A DNA stretch of 64,000 nt, taken from positions 325,337-389,336 of the forward strand of contig NMRB01000245.1 of NCBI GenBank assembly GCA_002633025.1, given 5' to 3'. Shown here piece after piece: positions 47,000-57,318 of this stretch. Position 1 is the stretch's first letter. Each line of letters begins with the position of its first letter. The notes under the pieces were generated by a model. It did no database searches. It saw nothing but the letters and a program-made list of their open reading frames with translations, and had not been told where the DNA came from. The position numbers and the translations under genes are program-made. The DNA is from Notospermus geniculatus (Eukaryota; Nemertea; Pilidiophora; Heteronemertea; Lineidae).

Positions 47000-47522
47000 G
47001 ATGTGCATGTGTGAATGTGATGGATAGCAACGGTAGATGCTGATGGCATGGTGTGGTGTGCATTGCGTGTAGCCTAGGCGCCTATACGTTATTTATGCCT
47101 ACCGGTAGGTCTAGGTAGGCCTAGGCCCGGTCGTACTAAAGTCTGTAATGACCGACAAGGACCAAGAAGGAACGACAAGTTGTTTAAGTGACCGACAAGT
47201 AGGACAAAAAACTAATTTACATTTAATTTTCTTTTTGTTTCAGGATCCAATGCTTGTTTACCACTATATTTATGAATTTCAACTCAAAACACCCACAAGT
47301 AGCCGAGAAAATTAAGCTTTTATCTACCGACAAGTCCGAGGTGCCAATCAACACAGCCCGGCCGAGTCCTGGTTTTCGTAGCAACCGACCGCGGCTGGTT
47401 TATGCTTGTCCGACTTGTACATAAATACCGTGGCTACACCATGAAATGCTTGCAATTAGGAACAGAGGCACATTTAATTCTAGTAATGAATAGACTTAAT
47501 TCTTTACTTCTCAACTCTTCAG
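47000..47522 (+). promoter_or_regulatory. TADA2A upstream region
   Basis: Contains CpG-richer patches (47040-47150, 47350-47400) and a recurring ACCGACAAG word at 47151, 47191 and 47326, with a near-inverse CTTGTCCG at 47405. The start exon has an acceptor at 47521-47522, so a non-coding first exon should lie in or just left of this interval, but no donor can be chosen with confidence. Confidence 0.3.
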
Positions 47523-47532
47523 TCTTGCTGCC

Positions 47533-50500
47533 ATGGATGTTGTAGAAGATGACAGTACAAAGTGCAAATGCTGCTTGTCCCCGCTGGAAGAACCATATAT
47601 ATCCTGTGCTGAGTGTTTGAAGGTGTCTTTGTGCGTACACTGTTTTGCCCGAGGATATGAGGGAGGCGGTCATAAAAACTACCATAATTTTGAAGTCATT
47701 GTGAGTGTAAAGAGACCTAACGCTCCTAACCGTTTCCTTTTGAAAATTTCCCTTGGACGCTTGGTTTCTAAATTATAGTTGCTTCATGAATAATTGTTGA
47801 AGTGGCCCACTGCCACACTTATACTGGTGGCCCAAGTTAGTTGTACTGAACACTGTGAATTTTTATACCAATCGCTTCTGTTTTACAGAAGAACAATTTC
47901 CCTTTATTCCCCGGTTCATCATGGACAGCATCAGAGGAGAAAAAGCTTGTTGATGCCATAGCAGAGTGTGGCATTGGAAACTGGCATGATGTGTCGCACC
48001 AGCTCCAGACAAGGTCTAAACGTGAATGTGAAGAGCACTATAATCAGTTCTATTGTGACATTCCTCAGCCACCTCTCCCTGGTAATTAACAGTATTGTCA
48101 ATGTCAGTTTGATTGTCATCAGGACGTTGTAAGTTTCCCAAAGTTGCTCAAATCTCCCTGTACTTTTGACTAGAGGAATACATGTACTGATGTTATTGGG
48201 CCGTATTCTAGAACGTTCCTTAACATTAAGGTCCACCTTAAATCTATTGTTCTCGATGGTTTTACAATAGACTTAAGGTCGACCTTAACGTTAAGGAACG
48301 TTCTAGAATACGGGCCATTGTCTTTGGATTTGGTTCTTCAAGCCCTACCAAAGCTGAAGGAGAGTGATTGACATTCTTTACCCTGTGACTTCTGAGGATA
48401 AACACTCAGTGGCGCAATTCAGTTGAGCATTATTGATATTTAGATTTACATTGCAGTTTTACCAGCACCTGATATCAATTACCCACCCCCTCCTGTTATT
48501 TTCAAATGTAAGTACCAGGTAGGCCTACAAGTAGAGAGACATGGTAGAGAAATTTGTTTTCTTGCCTATCAATACCTATCATCATCATTTGCATGGGTTC
48601 TTTAGAAATACCGGTAGATGTACATGTAAAGGATCACGCCCAATGCAGTTAGGTGAAAGCTGTGAGCTTAATCCAACACTGTTACTGTTATTGTTCCCAT
48701 GTTGTACCGCAGGTCCTTTACTTAGTGGTGTTTCAATCATGCTAATTCAATTGGCATAATAATCTTGAAAATGAGGCCCTCAGAGTTGGTTGAATTGAAA
48801 TTTCAGTGAGTGAAGACCCTCCTCGGCCGGCTGAAGGTTCTGTTTCTCAGCTTGATTATTCTGGCTACACAGCAGCTAGGGGTGACTTCCAGGTGGAGTT
48901 CGATAATTATGCGGAGATGGACTTGAAGGACGTTAACTTTGATGCTGAGGACACGGATGCAGAAAGGGGTAGGATGTGTGAAAGTTATTATGATGAGAAC
49001 TTAGTATCGTATTTGTTGATAATTGTATTGCCGAACTAGCAACACTATCACCAATTTAAAATTGATACATTGTGGGTACTAGGCCTATACAGTGTACATA
49101 TTTCTTTTTCAGAACTGAAGTTGGCAGTTGTGAACATTTATTGGAATGTATTAAAAGAGAGACAGAGAAGAAAGCGGTTAGCCTCAATTTTGTTTCCATA
49201 TTTGGCTCCTATGAGTGATGCTCACCAGCTTTTGTTGGAGTCCTGATATCATTTTGATATCATTCGTGCTCAAGAGAATAGGAAAATGATGTATTCTATG
49301 TTTTGGTTGTGATGAATCTTGTAATTGTTTTCTAGTATGCATGCAAAATTATCCAAGCCAGTGATGTTGCAATAGAAGAACTATGCTGTTAGGTTCCCAA
49401 AACATTATTGTGAGAATTATTTTTTTCACTTTTCCCTTTTTTGCAGGATAATTCGTAAATATGGCCTTATAAATGTGAAAAAATTAGCCTGTCTTCAGAA
49501 GTACTATGACTACAGATTAAAACATGCTTCAGGACTCACACCTTTTATGAGACTCCTAAAACCACTGGAATTTGACATGCATTTGGAAGGTCTTTGCTGT
49601 GAGTAAATATTCTGTACAGGCAAGCTATTTTAGATTATCAAATATATCTTCATTTGAGTCTTTCCAGAGAGACTGATGTAATTGAAGATTCTCTTTTTTT
49701 CAGACGAGCAAGAGCTACATGATGATATCAGACAATTGAAGGAATACCACACAGCTGGCATTACAAAACTAAGCCTTACAAGAATATACTGTAAACTGAG
49801 GAAGAAGAGGGAATCTCAGAGGATGAGTCACAAATGTCTCGATGACGTCTTATCATATGTCCAGGTATAAGATGGCAGTGATTCATTTGGATTTGTTCAG
49901 GAAAGATTGTTTGTCGTGAAGATTGAAAACTACACCCACTGAGGATGTATCCTGGTTGGAAATGTACGCTGATACAAATGAGGATGTCATGCAGTGTGCA
50001 CTTTGGATTCTTGTGCATTGAGATGATCTGTGCTGACTTGGTATCTCATAACTCTTGTTTTCTTAATTGTTCACACTTCCCTATTCAGGATGGCTCTGCA
50101 TGTAAGCAATGGCTCCAGCAACAAGCTGCATTACAGGGAACAAAAGGTCTGAGTTACCCACTGCCATCAGTCGGTAAGTGAACCATGCTGGCTTATTTTT
50201 TGTCAGTCTCGTAAAGAATTGCCCATTGACGATTTAAAAACTAAATTAGCCAAGAATTGGATCTCACGTTCACCTGTCTGAATGCAAGTCTCCTCTAGTA
50301 TTGTGTATTTCCATTGGTTCTGAAGTCTGTCTTGTTTGTGAAACAGTACCAAAATTTATTGCTGTCACCAACAGCTTGGAAAATTAGGCTAGTATTGGAA
50401 GTGTCTACAAAATGGAGAAATTTTATCATTTCAGCGAGAAAAACGGCTCCACCCCTAGATATTTCAAATCTTCCTGGCTATGATAAACTGGGTGAACGAG

Positions 50501-51330
50501 AAAAAGAGGTAAGTGACAGAGTTCCTTTAAAACTAAGACTTGTTTACTGATGTCCTTTCTATGCAAAGTTCCCATTTGATGTCTCCGTCCTAATTCTTGC
50601 AAACATCCTGTGCATACATGTACATCTGTGTTTCTGTATTGTTTATGTGTATGAGGTTTATTCACAATTTCATGGAGTCCGTTACTTTTTGAAACAGTGG
50701 TGGTGTGGAGGCACCCCAATCCCAATGTCACCAATCCCTTCTTGACGTGTTAGTCAGTTCCAAGGCCTATTACTTTCCTCGGGTAAAAATAAGGATATCT
50801 GTTCAGTTCCTGTCGCCTTTTCCCTTGATCGTCACCCACATAATTATAAAAGGTGTGCAGAGTTATCACCGTAGTGACATAGATAACATCAACATGCAGT
50901 GGTGTCATCTTTGCAATCTTTTACCAACCAAATAGGTTAGCAAAGTTGGTTTACCTTTTGAATTCACGATTATTCAATTCCCATGCCAATTGACATGTTG
51001 AACAGAGGGGTCAACTTCGGCCTACATTCCCTGACATGCATGAGGGTTTTAAATTTTGGGGTGACTAATACTTGAAAATCTTGGGAAAGTATTTGAAATT
51101 CACATGCACTTTTTTCATCCACATTTCAGATTTGTTCCAATATTCGATTAGTCCCAGAAGCATATATGGAATTCAAGAGGATACTGGTGATGGAATGCAA
51201 CAAACTCGGTACACTTCGTTTGGCCCAGGCAAGAAATCTCATAAAAATTGATGTCAACAAAACAAGGAAACTTTTTGACTTCTTGGCAGACGAAGCTCTC
51301 ATTGTGAAAGAGCCAGCTTCAGGAAAGTAA
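47533..51330 (+). CDS. TADA2A: Transcriptional adapter 2-alpha (complete)
   Basis: Exons: 47533-47700 (exon starts 47523), 47889-48081, 48457-48507, 48807-48968, 49113-49176, 49447-49598, 49704-49864, 50089-50173, 50435-50508, 51130-51330. Phases are consistent, giving 436 codons (human about 443). Ada2a is a core part of the ATAC histone acetyltransferase complex, bridging Gcn5/PCAF and Ada3. ZZ finger: C11, C14, C25, C28, C34, C37, H47, H51. SANT: about residues 60-115 (SSWTASEEKKLVDAIAECG; GNWHDVS). Middle: EFDNYAEMDLKDV, KERQRRKRIIRKYGLIN, QLKEYHTAGIT. SWIRM: about 350-432 (LARLAQAR-like LRLAQARNLIKIDVNKTRK). These match Ada2a better than Ada2b. The Kozak context is CTGCCATGG. AATAAA at 51430-51435 gives a short 3' UTR. 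Confidence 0.95.
48201..48316. mobile_element. Hairpin MITE in TADA2A intron 2
   Basis: CGTATTCTAGAACGTTCCTT from 48202 and its inverted copy ending about 48313 form arms of about 53 bases with a few mismatches, closing on a short loop around TCTCGATGGTTTT. Ends are GGGCC(G). Elements beginning GGGCCGTATTC and folding into one long hairpin are common in marine invertebrate genomes. It has no coding content. Confidence 0.75.
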
Positions 51331-51429
51331 TTAGCTACCTAGCTGCCCATTGTAGCTCCTGGTAGGCCCTATTGTTTAAGAGAGTGGCATTTTTATGCTG
51401 ATGTACATATTATGTTCTGTTGGTGTGTG

Positions 51430-51435
51430 AATAAA
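51430..51435 (+). terminator. TADA2A poly(A) signal
   Basis: AATAAA 100 bases after the TAA stop, followed within about 40 bases by T/G-rich sequence (GCTTTGTCTTATT). This is a canonical cleavage and polyadenylation context. Confidence 0.75.
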
Positions 51436-51517
51436 GAAATATGGAAAATCTTTTCATGCATGCAGCTTTGTCTTATTCACTTTCTTCCCTTCTGGAAAAA
51501 AATGATGAATTAAATCA

Positions 51518-51608
51518 CCTGTGGGATCTCTTCTACATAGCGCCTGAGGAAGACCCCGATTGGGGTCGAAAATTTGCAAAATATTCGGAGACGACTTTCC
51601 GATTTATT
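51518..51608 (+). mobile_element. 91-bp insert with hammerhead-like core, bounded by 13-bp direct repeat
   Basis: ATGAATTAAATCA occurs at 51505-51517 and again at 51609-51621, directly bounding 91 bases. Inside, CTGAGGA (51544-51550) is followed by a perfect 6-bp stem GACCCC/GGGGTC with GATT loop (51552-51567) and GAAA (51568-51571). This is the CUGANGA-stem II-GAAA order of hammerhead ribozymes. A weak stem (ATTTGCAAAAT) follows. Stem I pairing is not convincing, so self-cleavage is doubtful; the same block may be a remnant of a Penelope-like or other retroelement end. Confidence 0.55.
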
Positions 51609-51621
51609 ATGAATTAAATCA

Positions 51622-53528
51622 GCATGCCATTAAGAATTATTGTGTTGATTATATTACCTGCCGTTAATTAAATGTTTCATTTTGGTGTGTGTGTTCAATG
51701 ATATTTTTGGTATTGGTAATATCCTTGATTATTATCATGTCAACTGTTTATTGATAGGACTTATTGAGGTGCTGACGTTGCACCTGTCGTCAGTACGGCA
51801 TGGCGTGGTTAACAATTTCAGTCCAACAGAGGTGTAGTTGAAAGAAAAGCAAGGTGCTGTTCTCCGTAACTTGTCTAATGAGAATACACGGCAGGAACAA
51901 TGTACTGGTACTTTTCATAGAGTTGAATGTCACCAACTTCAAACTTCGTAGGGCCTATATACTACATCGTAACATTGTATATACTTGTAGTATAATAGGC
52001 ATGTCACATGTTTCTGTACAACCTCCGAACTGGGTTCCTCCATCAGAAAATCCAAATTGTGTGTGTCTGATTTCTGACCCTGATCATTCAAGCTGTCGGT
52101 ATTAATTGACCCAGTCCTGAAATTGCCATTTAGGGGAGCCCTTTCCAGCATATTGCCATTACCTCATCTTGATTGCCTCTTTTGAAGTGGATGTGGTGAA
52201 AAAAATAAAACTTGGTTGTGTCTTGTCTTGGAGGAATTGTCAGTATAATTGTTCCTCCAGGGTCTTGTCGAACTGGCTCAGTGTGCTCGTTCTAATTCGG
52301 GTCCCAATATGAGCCGTGAATGGTGTACAAAGGTGTGGCATAAGCAGATGCGCCAGGAGTTGCTGAACACTCCCTGATGACTATCCTATTGTAGGGCAGT
52401 ACAGAAACTTTAAACATTTTTGTCTCGTGTAATCATGGTAATGTTGTTATCACAATGTGCAGTGACATTCATATTGATGAAATCAGAGGCAACTGATTCT
52501 TTGAATTTTGTCACATATTTAAGTGATGTACATGTACATATTCATCTTCATTCCTTTCCTATTAGGCGAAATAGGAGTAGGCGAAATGAGTTAAGGCGAA
52601 ATGGGAAGTGGGCGATATGGGTATTCAGCGAAATGGGAAGTTGCGAAATAGGTTCAGGCAAAAAGAGTTTAGGCGAAATAGGAGTACACCCATGCACCAT
52701 GAGGTCTCAATACCTCCATGATGGCACAGCAGTGTCAAGTCGGGATTTATCAACCAAATACTGGACAGGAGGGTGAATGGACATTGGTGATCTCACTATA
52801 AGGGGCGTTTGGGTAATGAGATGATGGCTTCATATGGTCTTGCACATATTTTGTTTAATGAAACTAGGCATAACTTTCACACATAGGCATACTCATACTT
52901 CTTTTAATGAAAACTAAGTCTAACTTTACAAACACACCAGGTAAATGTACAACGTGTTAGATGGTACAAAATATTGGGCTTTTGCTGCTTGTTGTCACTG
53001 AATAGTGTGGAGTTTGTTGCACTGGTCTGCAACTACCTGAACATCCACAAAAGAGACATAGGGCCATATTCAAAAAGTGTGTTTAGCCTAATCAGCGTGC
53101 AAGTTCTGCATTGTACATGTTAAAGACCTAGAAAACTATTGTCTGATGTGCATGGTGCTTCAACAGAGGCGTTTACCTGCAGGATAATCACACACGTCCA
53201 ATTGTCCTGCGTCTAAGTCCAAGAGGAAAAAGGAAATGTTGAATGATCGGGCAGGCTTGTCTAGAATTTGTACAACACTTTCTTTTGTCCTCCCACACTG
53301 AGACGCAGGAAGATGCGTGTGATCATCTTGTGGGTAAATGCCAGTGATCAGGCGGGATACAGAAAGCAGAACAATTCTTTTCTAGGCCTTAACCTGTGTG
53401 ATGCAGAATTTGTACGAGTGATTAGGCCATGGAGGTATAATAAAGACGTTCTCAACATGTCACAGAAGTCCAGATCAGATAACCGATATGTTTGAAGACC
53501 AGGTCGACGCTGAAAGAGGGTGACTTGG
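51622..53528. other. Intergenic region between TADA2A and the minus-strand genes
   Basis: No supported exon. It contains the short tandem repeat at 52563-52686. A GGGCCATATTC word at 53067 resembles the end of the hairpin MITE class found at 48201, but no partner arm was found. Confidence 0.5.
52563..52686 (+). repeat. Degenerate 14-17 bp tandem repeat, about 8 copies
   Basis: Units based on TTAGGCGAAATGGGAAG repeat with small length changes (AGGCGAAATAGGAGT, AGCGAAATGGGAAG, TTGCGAAATAGGT). First and last units are nearly identical, with more varied ones between. The repeat is open in one frame, giving an RRN-type peptide, but there is no sign of a gene. Confidence 0.8.
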
Positions 53529-53672
53529 TAGGGTGGGTATACACTACACGGGACTCGCCCAACGCATGCGGCGGTTCTTTGTTATTTCATGCCGCAATGC
53601 CTCCCAAACAAAAGCGATTCGCGTGCGATGCCAAATCACTTGGCGAATCGCTTCTAGTGTGCACCCACCCTA
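53529..53672. mobile_element. MITE-like element with about 18-bp terminal inverted repeats
   Basis: TAGGGTGGGTATACACTA at the left and the inverted TAGTGTGCACCCACCCTA at the right match at 16 of 18 positions, both ending in TA, which could be the target duplication of a TA-inserting DNA transposon. The 144-bp body is CpG-rich with an internal GCGATTCGC/GCGAATCGC pair. It begins just beyond the stop of the minus-strand frame at 53748. Confidence 0.65.
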
Positions 53673-53747
53673 AAAAGGAGTTGAAGAAAGTTGACCGTGC
53701 GTCTTGCGGTCGACATGCGAACCTGCGATGCGGTCGCAGTAATTCAT

Positions 53748-55067
53748 TCAACCCGTCAGTTTAGATTTATTACGAAGCTTCTGTTTGCGATGTCCCCTTT
53801 TTGCCAATTTCACTCCAAATACCTTGCTGTTCTTACGAGGAACTCCATTGTGTGGGACAGTCATTTCCTCACTCGATTTTTTCATGTGGAATGTGTTTTC
53901 AGCAGCACGTGTCTTTTCTCCTTTCTTCGAATTCTTCCGATGAAATATTGACTCCCTGTGCATTGTGCGTGGAATTGCTGTTAAAGTTGCGAACCCAAAT
54001 GCCGTTTCCGTTCTAAGATGTCGAAGGCCCATGGCGGGAATGGAATGCGGATCAGCGTTCGTTCCAAGATCGCCTTCGGATGACTTGCGACGTGAATTCC
54101 CACTCTTTCCATGGTGATCTCTTCTTGTCTCTTTCTTATTTACCAGGTCATTTGTCTGTTCCTCGCTGTTGAGTTGCCGGGATGCTTGTGGTATGGAAAA
54201 TTCCAGGATCTTCGTTGGTGTCAGTACTTGCGAAAAGGTCTGGATTTTGCCAAAACGTTGCATTCTCGGATAGTCCGTGCATGGGTTTGATGAATGTCTG
54301 TTATTCACTTTGTGGTTTGAAGAGGATCTGAAAATGTGAAACATGGTAGGTATCTATAAGATCAAAGTAAAGCAAGTAGGCCTAGTGCTCTTTCTCCGTG
54401 GTTATGTATTGAAACCACTGCAGCCCGGCGTGGAGTTACCTGTTTTGTTGCGAATCCTCGCTGTTTTATTGCTCAAATGGTTCCACTTTCATGAATGGAC
54501 CTAAAAGCAAACTGTACAAACGCTTGCGCCAACACGCGTGCCACAACCCAAGAAACTCAGAGGCAAATAAATAAATGTAATTCCGAACCCCCCAAGCCAA
54601 GATCAATACCTTAATCCTTTTCATTCCCTAATTTTGTGAATTAGACTGTGAACAATGGTGTCGACCAATCGTGAGTGAAAATGATTATTAAGTTCGGCAG
54701 TGAGTGTAATCCACGTTAATTATTCAAATCATGTGAGTGCGTCGCACGACGTTTATCTTCTGATTGTTCTTCATAAAGCAAACATGCACACTATTGCAAG
54801 TGCCCGCTAGACTCAAAAGCATGTTCTTTTTCAATGGACTATCGCACTTCATTAGGCCTCTTTCGTCAAGGTGCCATTTTGCAGGTTACTTGACAGGTCG
54901 AGTCATGCTTACAGTTGCACGAAGATCGAGACTCTTCTAAACAACATTTTGAAGTCCTTCATGCTTTTTGCCTGACGGATTAAAATCTTTGAACCATTGA
55001 CTTACCTTACACCGTCCTTTTTTGATTTGATCAGGGAAGACCACAATTCTGGGATGAAGTCACTCAT
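53748..55067 (-). CDS. Unrecognised two-exon protein, about 213 residues
   Basis: Exon 1 55067-55006 starts ATG and reads MSDFIPELWSSLIKSKKDG before a strong donor (AAG|GTAAGT). Exon 2 54327-53748 follows a good acceptor (ACATTTTCAG) and runs 192 codons to TGA. The split codon (AG+A, Arg) joins in frame. The product is basic and hydrophilic, rich in Ser, Lys, Arg and Asn, with RRKSSEGDLGTN and MGLRHLRTETAFGFATL as the most protein-like stretches; no signal peptide, membrane segment or known fold is seen. It could be an independent gene, or exon 2 could be an alternative 3' tail of the upstream ammonium transporter on the same strand, whose tail frame has similar composition. The open frame length and matching splice phase are the only support. 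Confidence 0.42.
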
Positions 55068-56061
55068 TTTCGTCGATAAAGATGTGATTATTAAACCGAT
55101 CAAATTTATGGGCGTATAAGTAGTCTACTGGACTCGGTCAGCACCACGTGGGTACGTGGGTGGCGCAGGTGTGACTTGCGTGGCAATGTCGTAGGGGGTG
55201 TTTGGTTCCGTTCCCATGGCAATATGGTAAAGGCGTTCTTATTTCAGTAGAATGTGAGTGTGTGTTTACGTGCTGACAGATGAAGGTGACGAGGGTTCGA
55301 CTGTTTTTCAACACGACTGATGCCCCCCTCATTACAAACATTCTCACTTGGGATCAATGATACAACGAGAGATCCAAGGGGAATATTCCAGAAACTTTAG
55401 CCGACAGGCGATGAGAGGGGGTGGTGAGGAACTGTAGGCGTTCTTTTCTGAGCTGTTGATACACAGGTCGATCTCACACAGAGGAAAGGCCAGGTGTAGC
55501 AGTAAAAAGTGTCCCCCTGTAGAAAGTGTCCACTTCTTTTGTTGAATGACGGAATAAGCGGCATGCGTATAGAAATCAATTGTCAGAGATTAGAATGTAA
55601 CAATAGGATCTTTTGTTCCCAGGACAGTTTTTCCTAGGACATTCTTTCCCTTCACACCTGGCTCAAATTTACTGTTGTTGCTCCACCTTTGCTGAACTTC
55701 TCACTCTTTCCCTTTCCCTTCTGCCTCTTGCCCCTCGAAGTCTATATTCGTGGTCTGCTCTTCCCCTGTCAATCCCGAGGGTTCATTCCACATCAATTGG
55801 TTGTTGTGCCTTCTCCGTTGGGGCCTCTCAGACTTAGTGAAACGATCTTTCCTGCCTCCATCCGGAACTCCGGTTTCCGTCACCTTCTTAATGAGAACCA
55901 AGACCTGAATGAGCGCTTTGAACAACTCAGATTGGGTTGGGTATAGTGCTTCAGATTTTTTCCTAGTAATTGAAGTATCCAGTGTATATTCAGTATAGTT
56001 ACCACCAATCCCACTTTGACCCAAGGTATATTCCCGTTGAGGCCTGGACACACTGAAACTT
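55068..56061. other. Region with no supported gene
   Basis: Open frames of 60-116 codons exist on both strands (for example 55689-55946 on + ending FRHLLNENQDLNERFEQL, 55701-56051 on -), but they overlap each other and none has splice sites plus domain evidence. Left unassigned. Confidence 0.4.
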
Positions 56062-56443
56062 CAGCTGCGTTTAGCTGACACGCGGTAAGCGGAATGCGGA
56101 TCGCGGAAACGGAATGCGGTATACGGAACGCGGTAAATATTCCGCGTATTCCATTTATCTGCACGCGGTATAACTTCTGTTTTTGTAAGCATTGCGCAGG
56201 TTTGGTCCATCCCTGTCCAATCACGGTGCTCCATCCATAGGGCGCGGATTTTTATTCCGCGCGGAAAAAGCGCTACACCAAGCGATCAGTCTTTACGCGT
56301 TCCGCCTATCCGCGTTCCGCAAACCGCTTACCGCGTGCAGATAAATGGATGAAGGGAAATGGCTTGGAGCGAACAAATGTCTATTCCGTGTTCCGTTTCC
56401 GCGATCCGCATTCCGCTTACCGCGTGTCAGCTAAACGCAGCTG
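56062..56443. mobile_element. Inverted-repeat element with perfect 53-bp termini and CGG subrepeats
   Basis: 56062-56114 (CAGCTGCGTTTAGCTGACAC then CGCGGTAAGCGGAATGCGG) is exactly complementary to 56391-56443. Interior sequence is built of GCGGAA/TTCCGC words in both orientations, with a nested pair CATTTATCTGCACGCGGT (about 56151) and its inverse (about 56328-56347). It is 382 bp, with no transposase. A non-autonomous DNA transposon of recent activity is likely. Confidence 0.8.
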
Positions 56444-56561
56444 TTCGCAACGGTGGTTCAAACGTAGGCCTACGTAACAATATCACTATTGTAGTCAATA
56501 TCACTATTGTAGACCAATGACTTGGTCTACAGTTATCAGTAGACGTTTAACTCAGTTAAGG

Positions 56562-57263
56562 TTATAATTTTGTTGACGCATCAGTCAAATTTACTAAAGG
56601 ATGAGGAGTCGCGGCATCGCTACACGCTGTTCGATGGGAATGTTTACCCCCAGTTCCATTTTCTAATCTAACAGAATGTTTTTTGGCCAGTGTATCAGTT
56701 TGCTGCATATCCATTTCGAAAGAATCATTTAAGACACCTTCATGAATAAGCCTGTTCCCCAAAAGGTCTGCATTCGTAGTCGAACTTATGTCCTTGTTGG
56801 TGTCTTTTCCTGTGTCATCTTTTGGTAGATTTGTCGAGAGCCCGAAGTGGTTGGGCGTCGTGTCGTCGTCAGCAATATTGTTTTCGCTGATGTGAAAGAC
56901 TCCAGGCTCTTGAATGAGTTCAAAGTGGTGCATTGGGCTATCAATTCGCTTCCCGAAAGCAGAACTTCCTCGCCGTATGCGTAGTCGCGGCTGTCCATGC
57001 ACGAAATCGCCGTACAGGCTTTGTGTCGAAAACTTCCGAAGTGTTCCACGCGAATTCAGCCTGTCTTTCATAGATTTGCTCCGAGGGTGACTATTCGAAT
57101 TCACTGCCATTCTTGCCCCGCGTGCCACAAAAAAATCGCTGTATCGTCTCTTTTTCCGTTTCGAATTCTGCGGTGATTTTACTTTTACATCCTCCCGATT
57201 GAGATCGTCTGTCTGATCCNAATGGAAGACGCTTCTTTGAAGTTGCCATTCAAAGTGCAACAC
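56562..57263 (-). CDS. Possible cytoplasmic tail exon of the ammonium transporter
   Basis: A 233-codon frame on the minus strand, ending TAA at 56562, lies just downstream of the last recognised transporter exon. It is hydrophilic, with basic patches (SKRKKRRYSDFF; RLRIRRGSSAFGKR) and acidic patches, consistent with the variable cytosolic C-terminus of animal Amt proteins. It contains an unknown base at 57220, and no ATG or well-placed acceptor marks its start. The intron implied from 57318 would be only about 53 bases, too short. Real coding limits therefore cannot be fixed; the true start may lie in sequence missing at the N. Confidence 0.4.
   Translation of the reverse strand: MLHFEWQLQRSVFHXDQTDDLNREDVKVKSPQNSKRKKRRYSDFFVARGARMAVNSNSHPRSKSMKDRLNSRGTLRKFSTQSLYGDFVHGQPRLRIRRGSSAFGKRIDSPMHHFELIQEPGVFHISENNIADDDTTPNHFGLSTNLPKDDTGKDTNKDISSTTNADLLGNRLIHEGVLNDSFEMDMQQTDTLAKKHSVRLENGTGGKHSHRTACSDAATPHPLVNLTDASTKL
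57220..57220. other. Single undetermined base
   Basis: An isolated N inside the candidate transporter tail frame. It may be a base ambiguity or a collapsed contig join; the missing last helix of the transporter makes the second possibility worth considering. Confidence 0.99.
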
Positions 57264-57318
57264 TTCTGTTCAACGTTTTCAATGGTTAGTGTTAGTCTGA
57301 CCACTGATTCTTACTTAC

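Noticed and set aside
55689-56051. Overlapping frames on both strands (NENQDLNERFEQL on +, a 116-codon frame on -)
   Set aside because: Coiled-coil-like look but no start, no partner exon and no family; the two strands compete for the same DNA.
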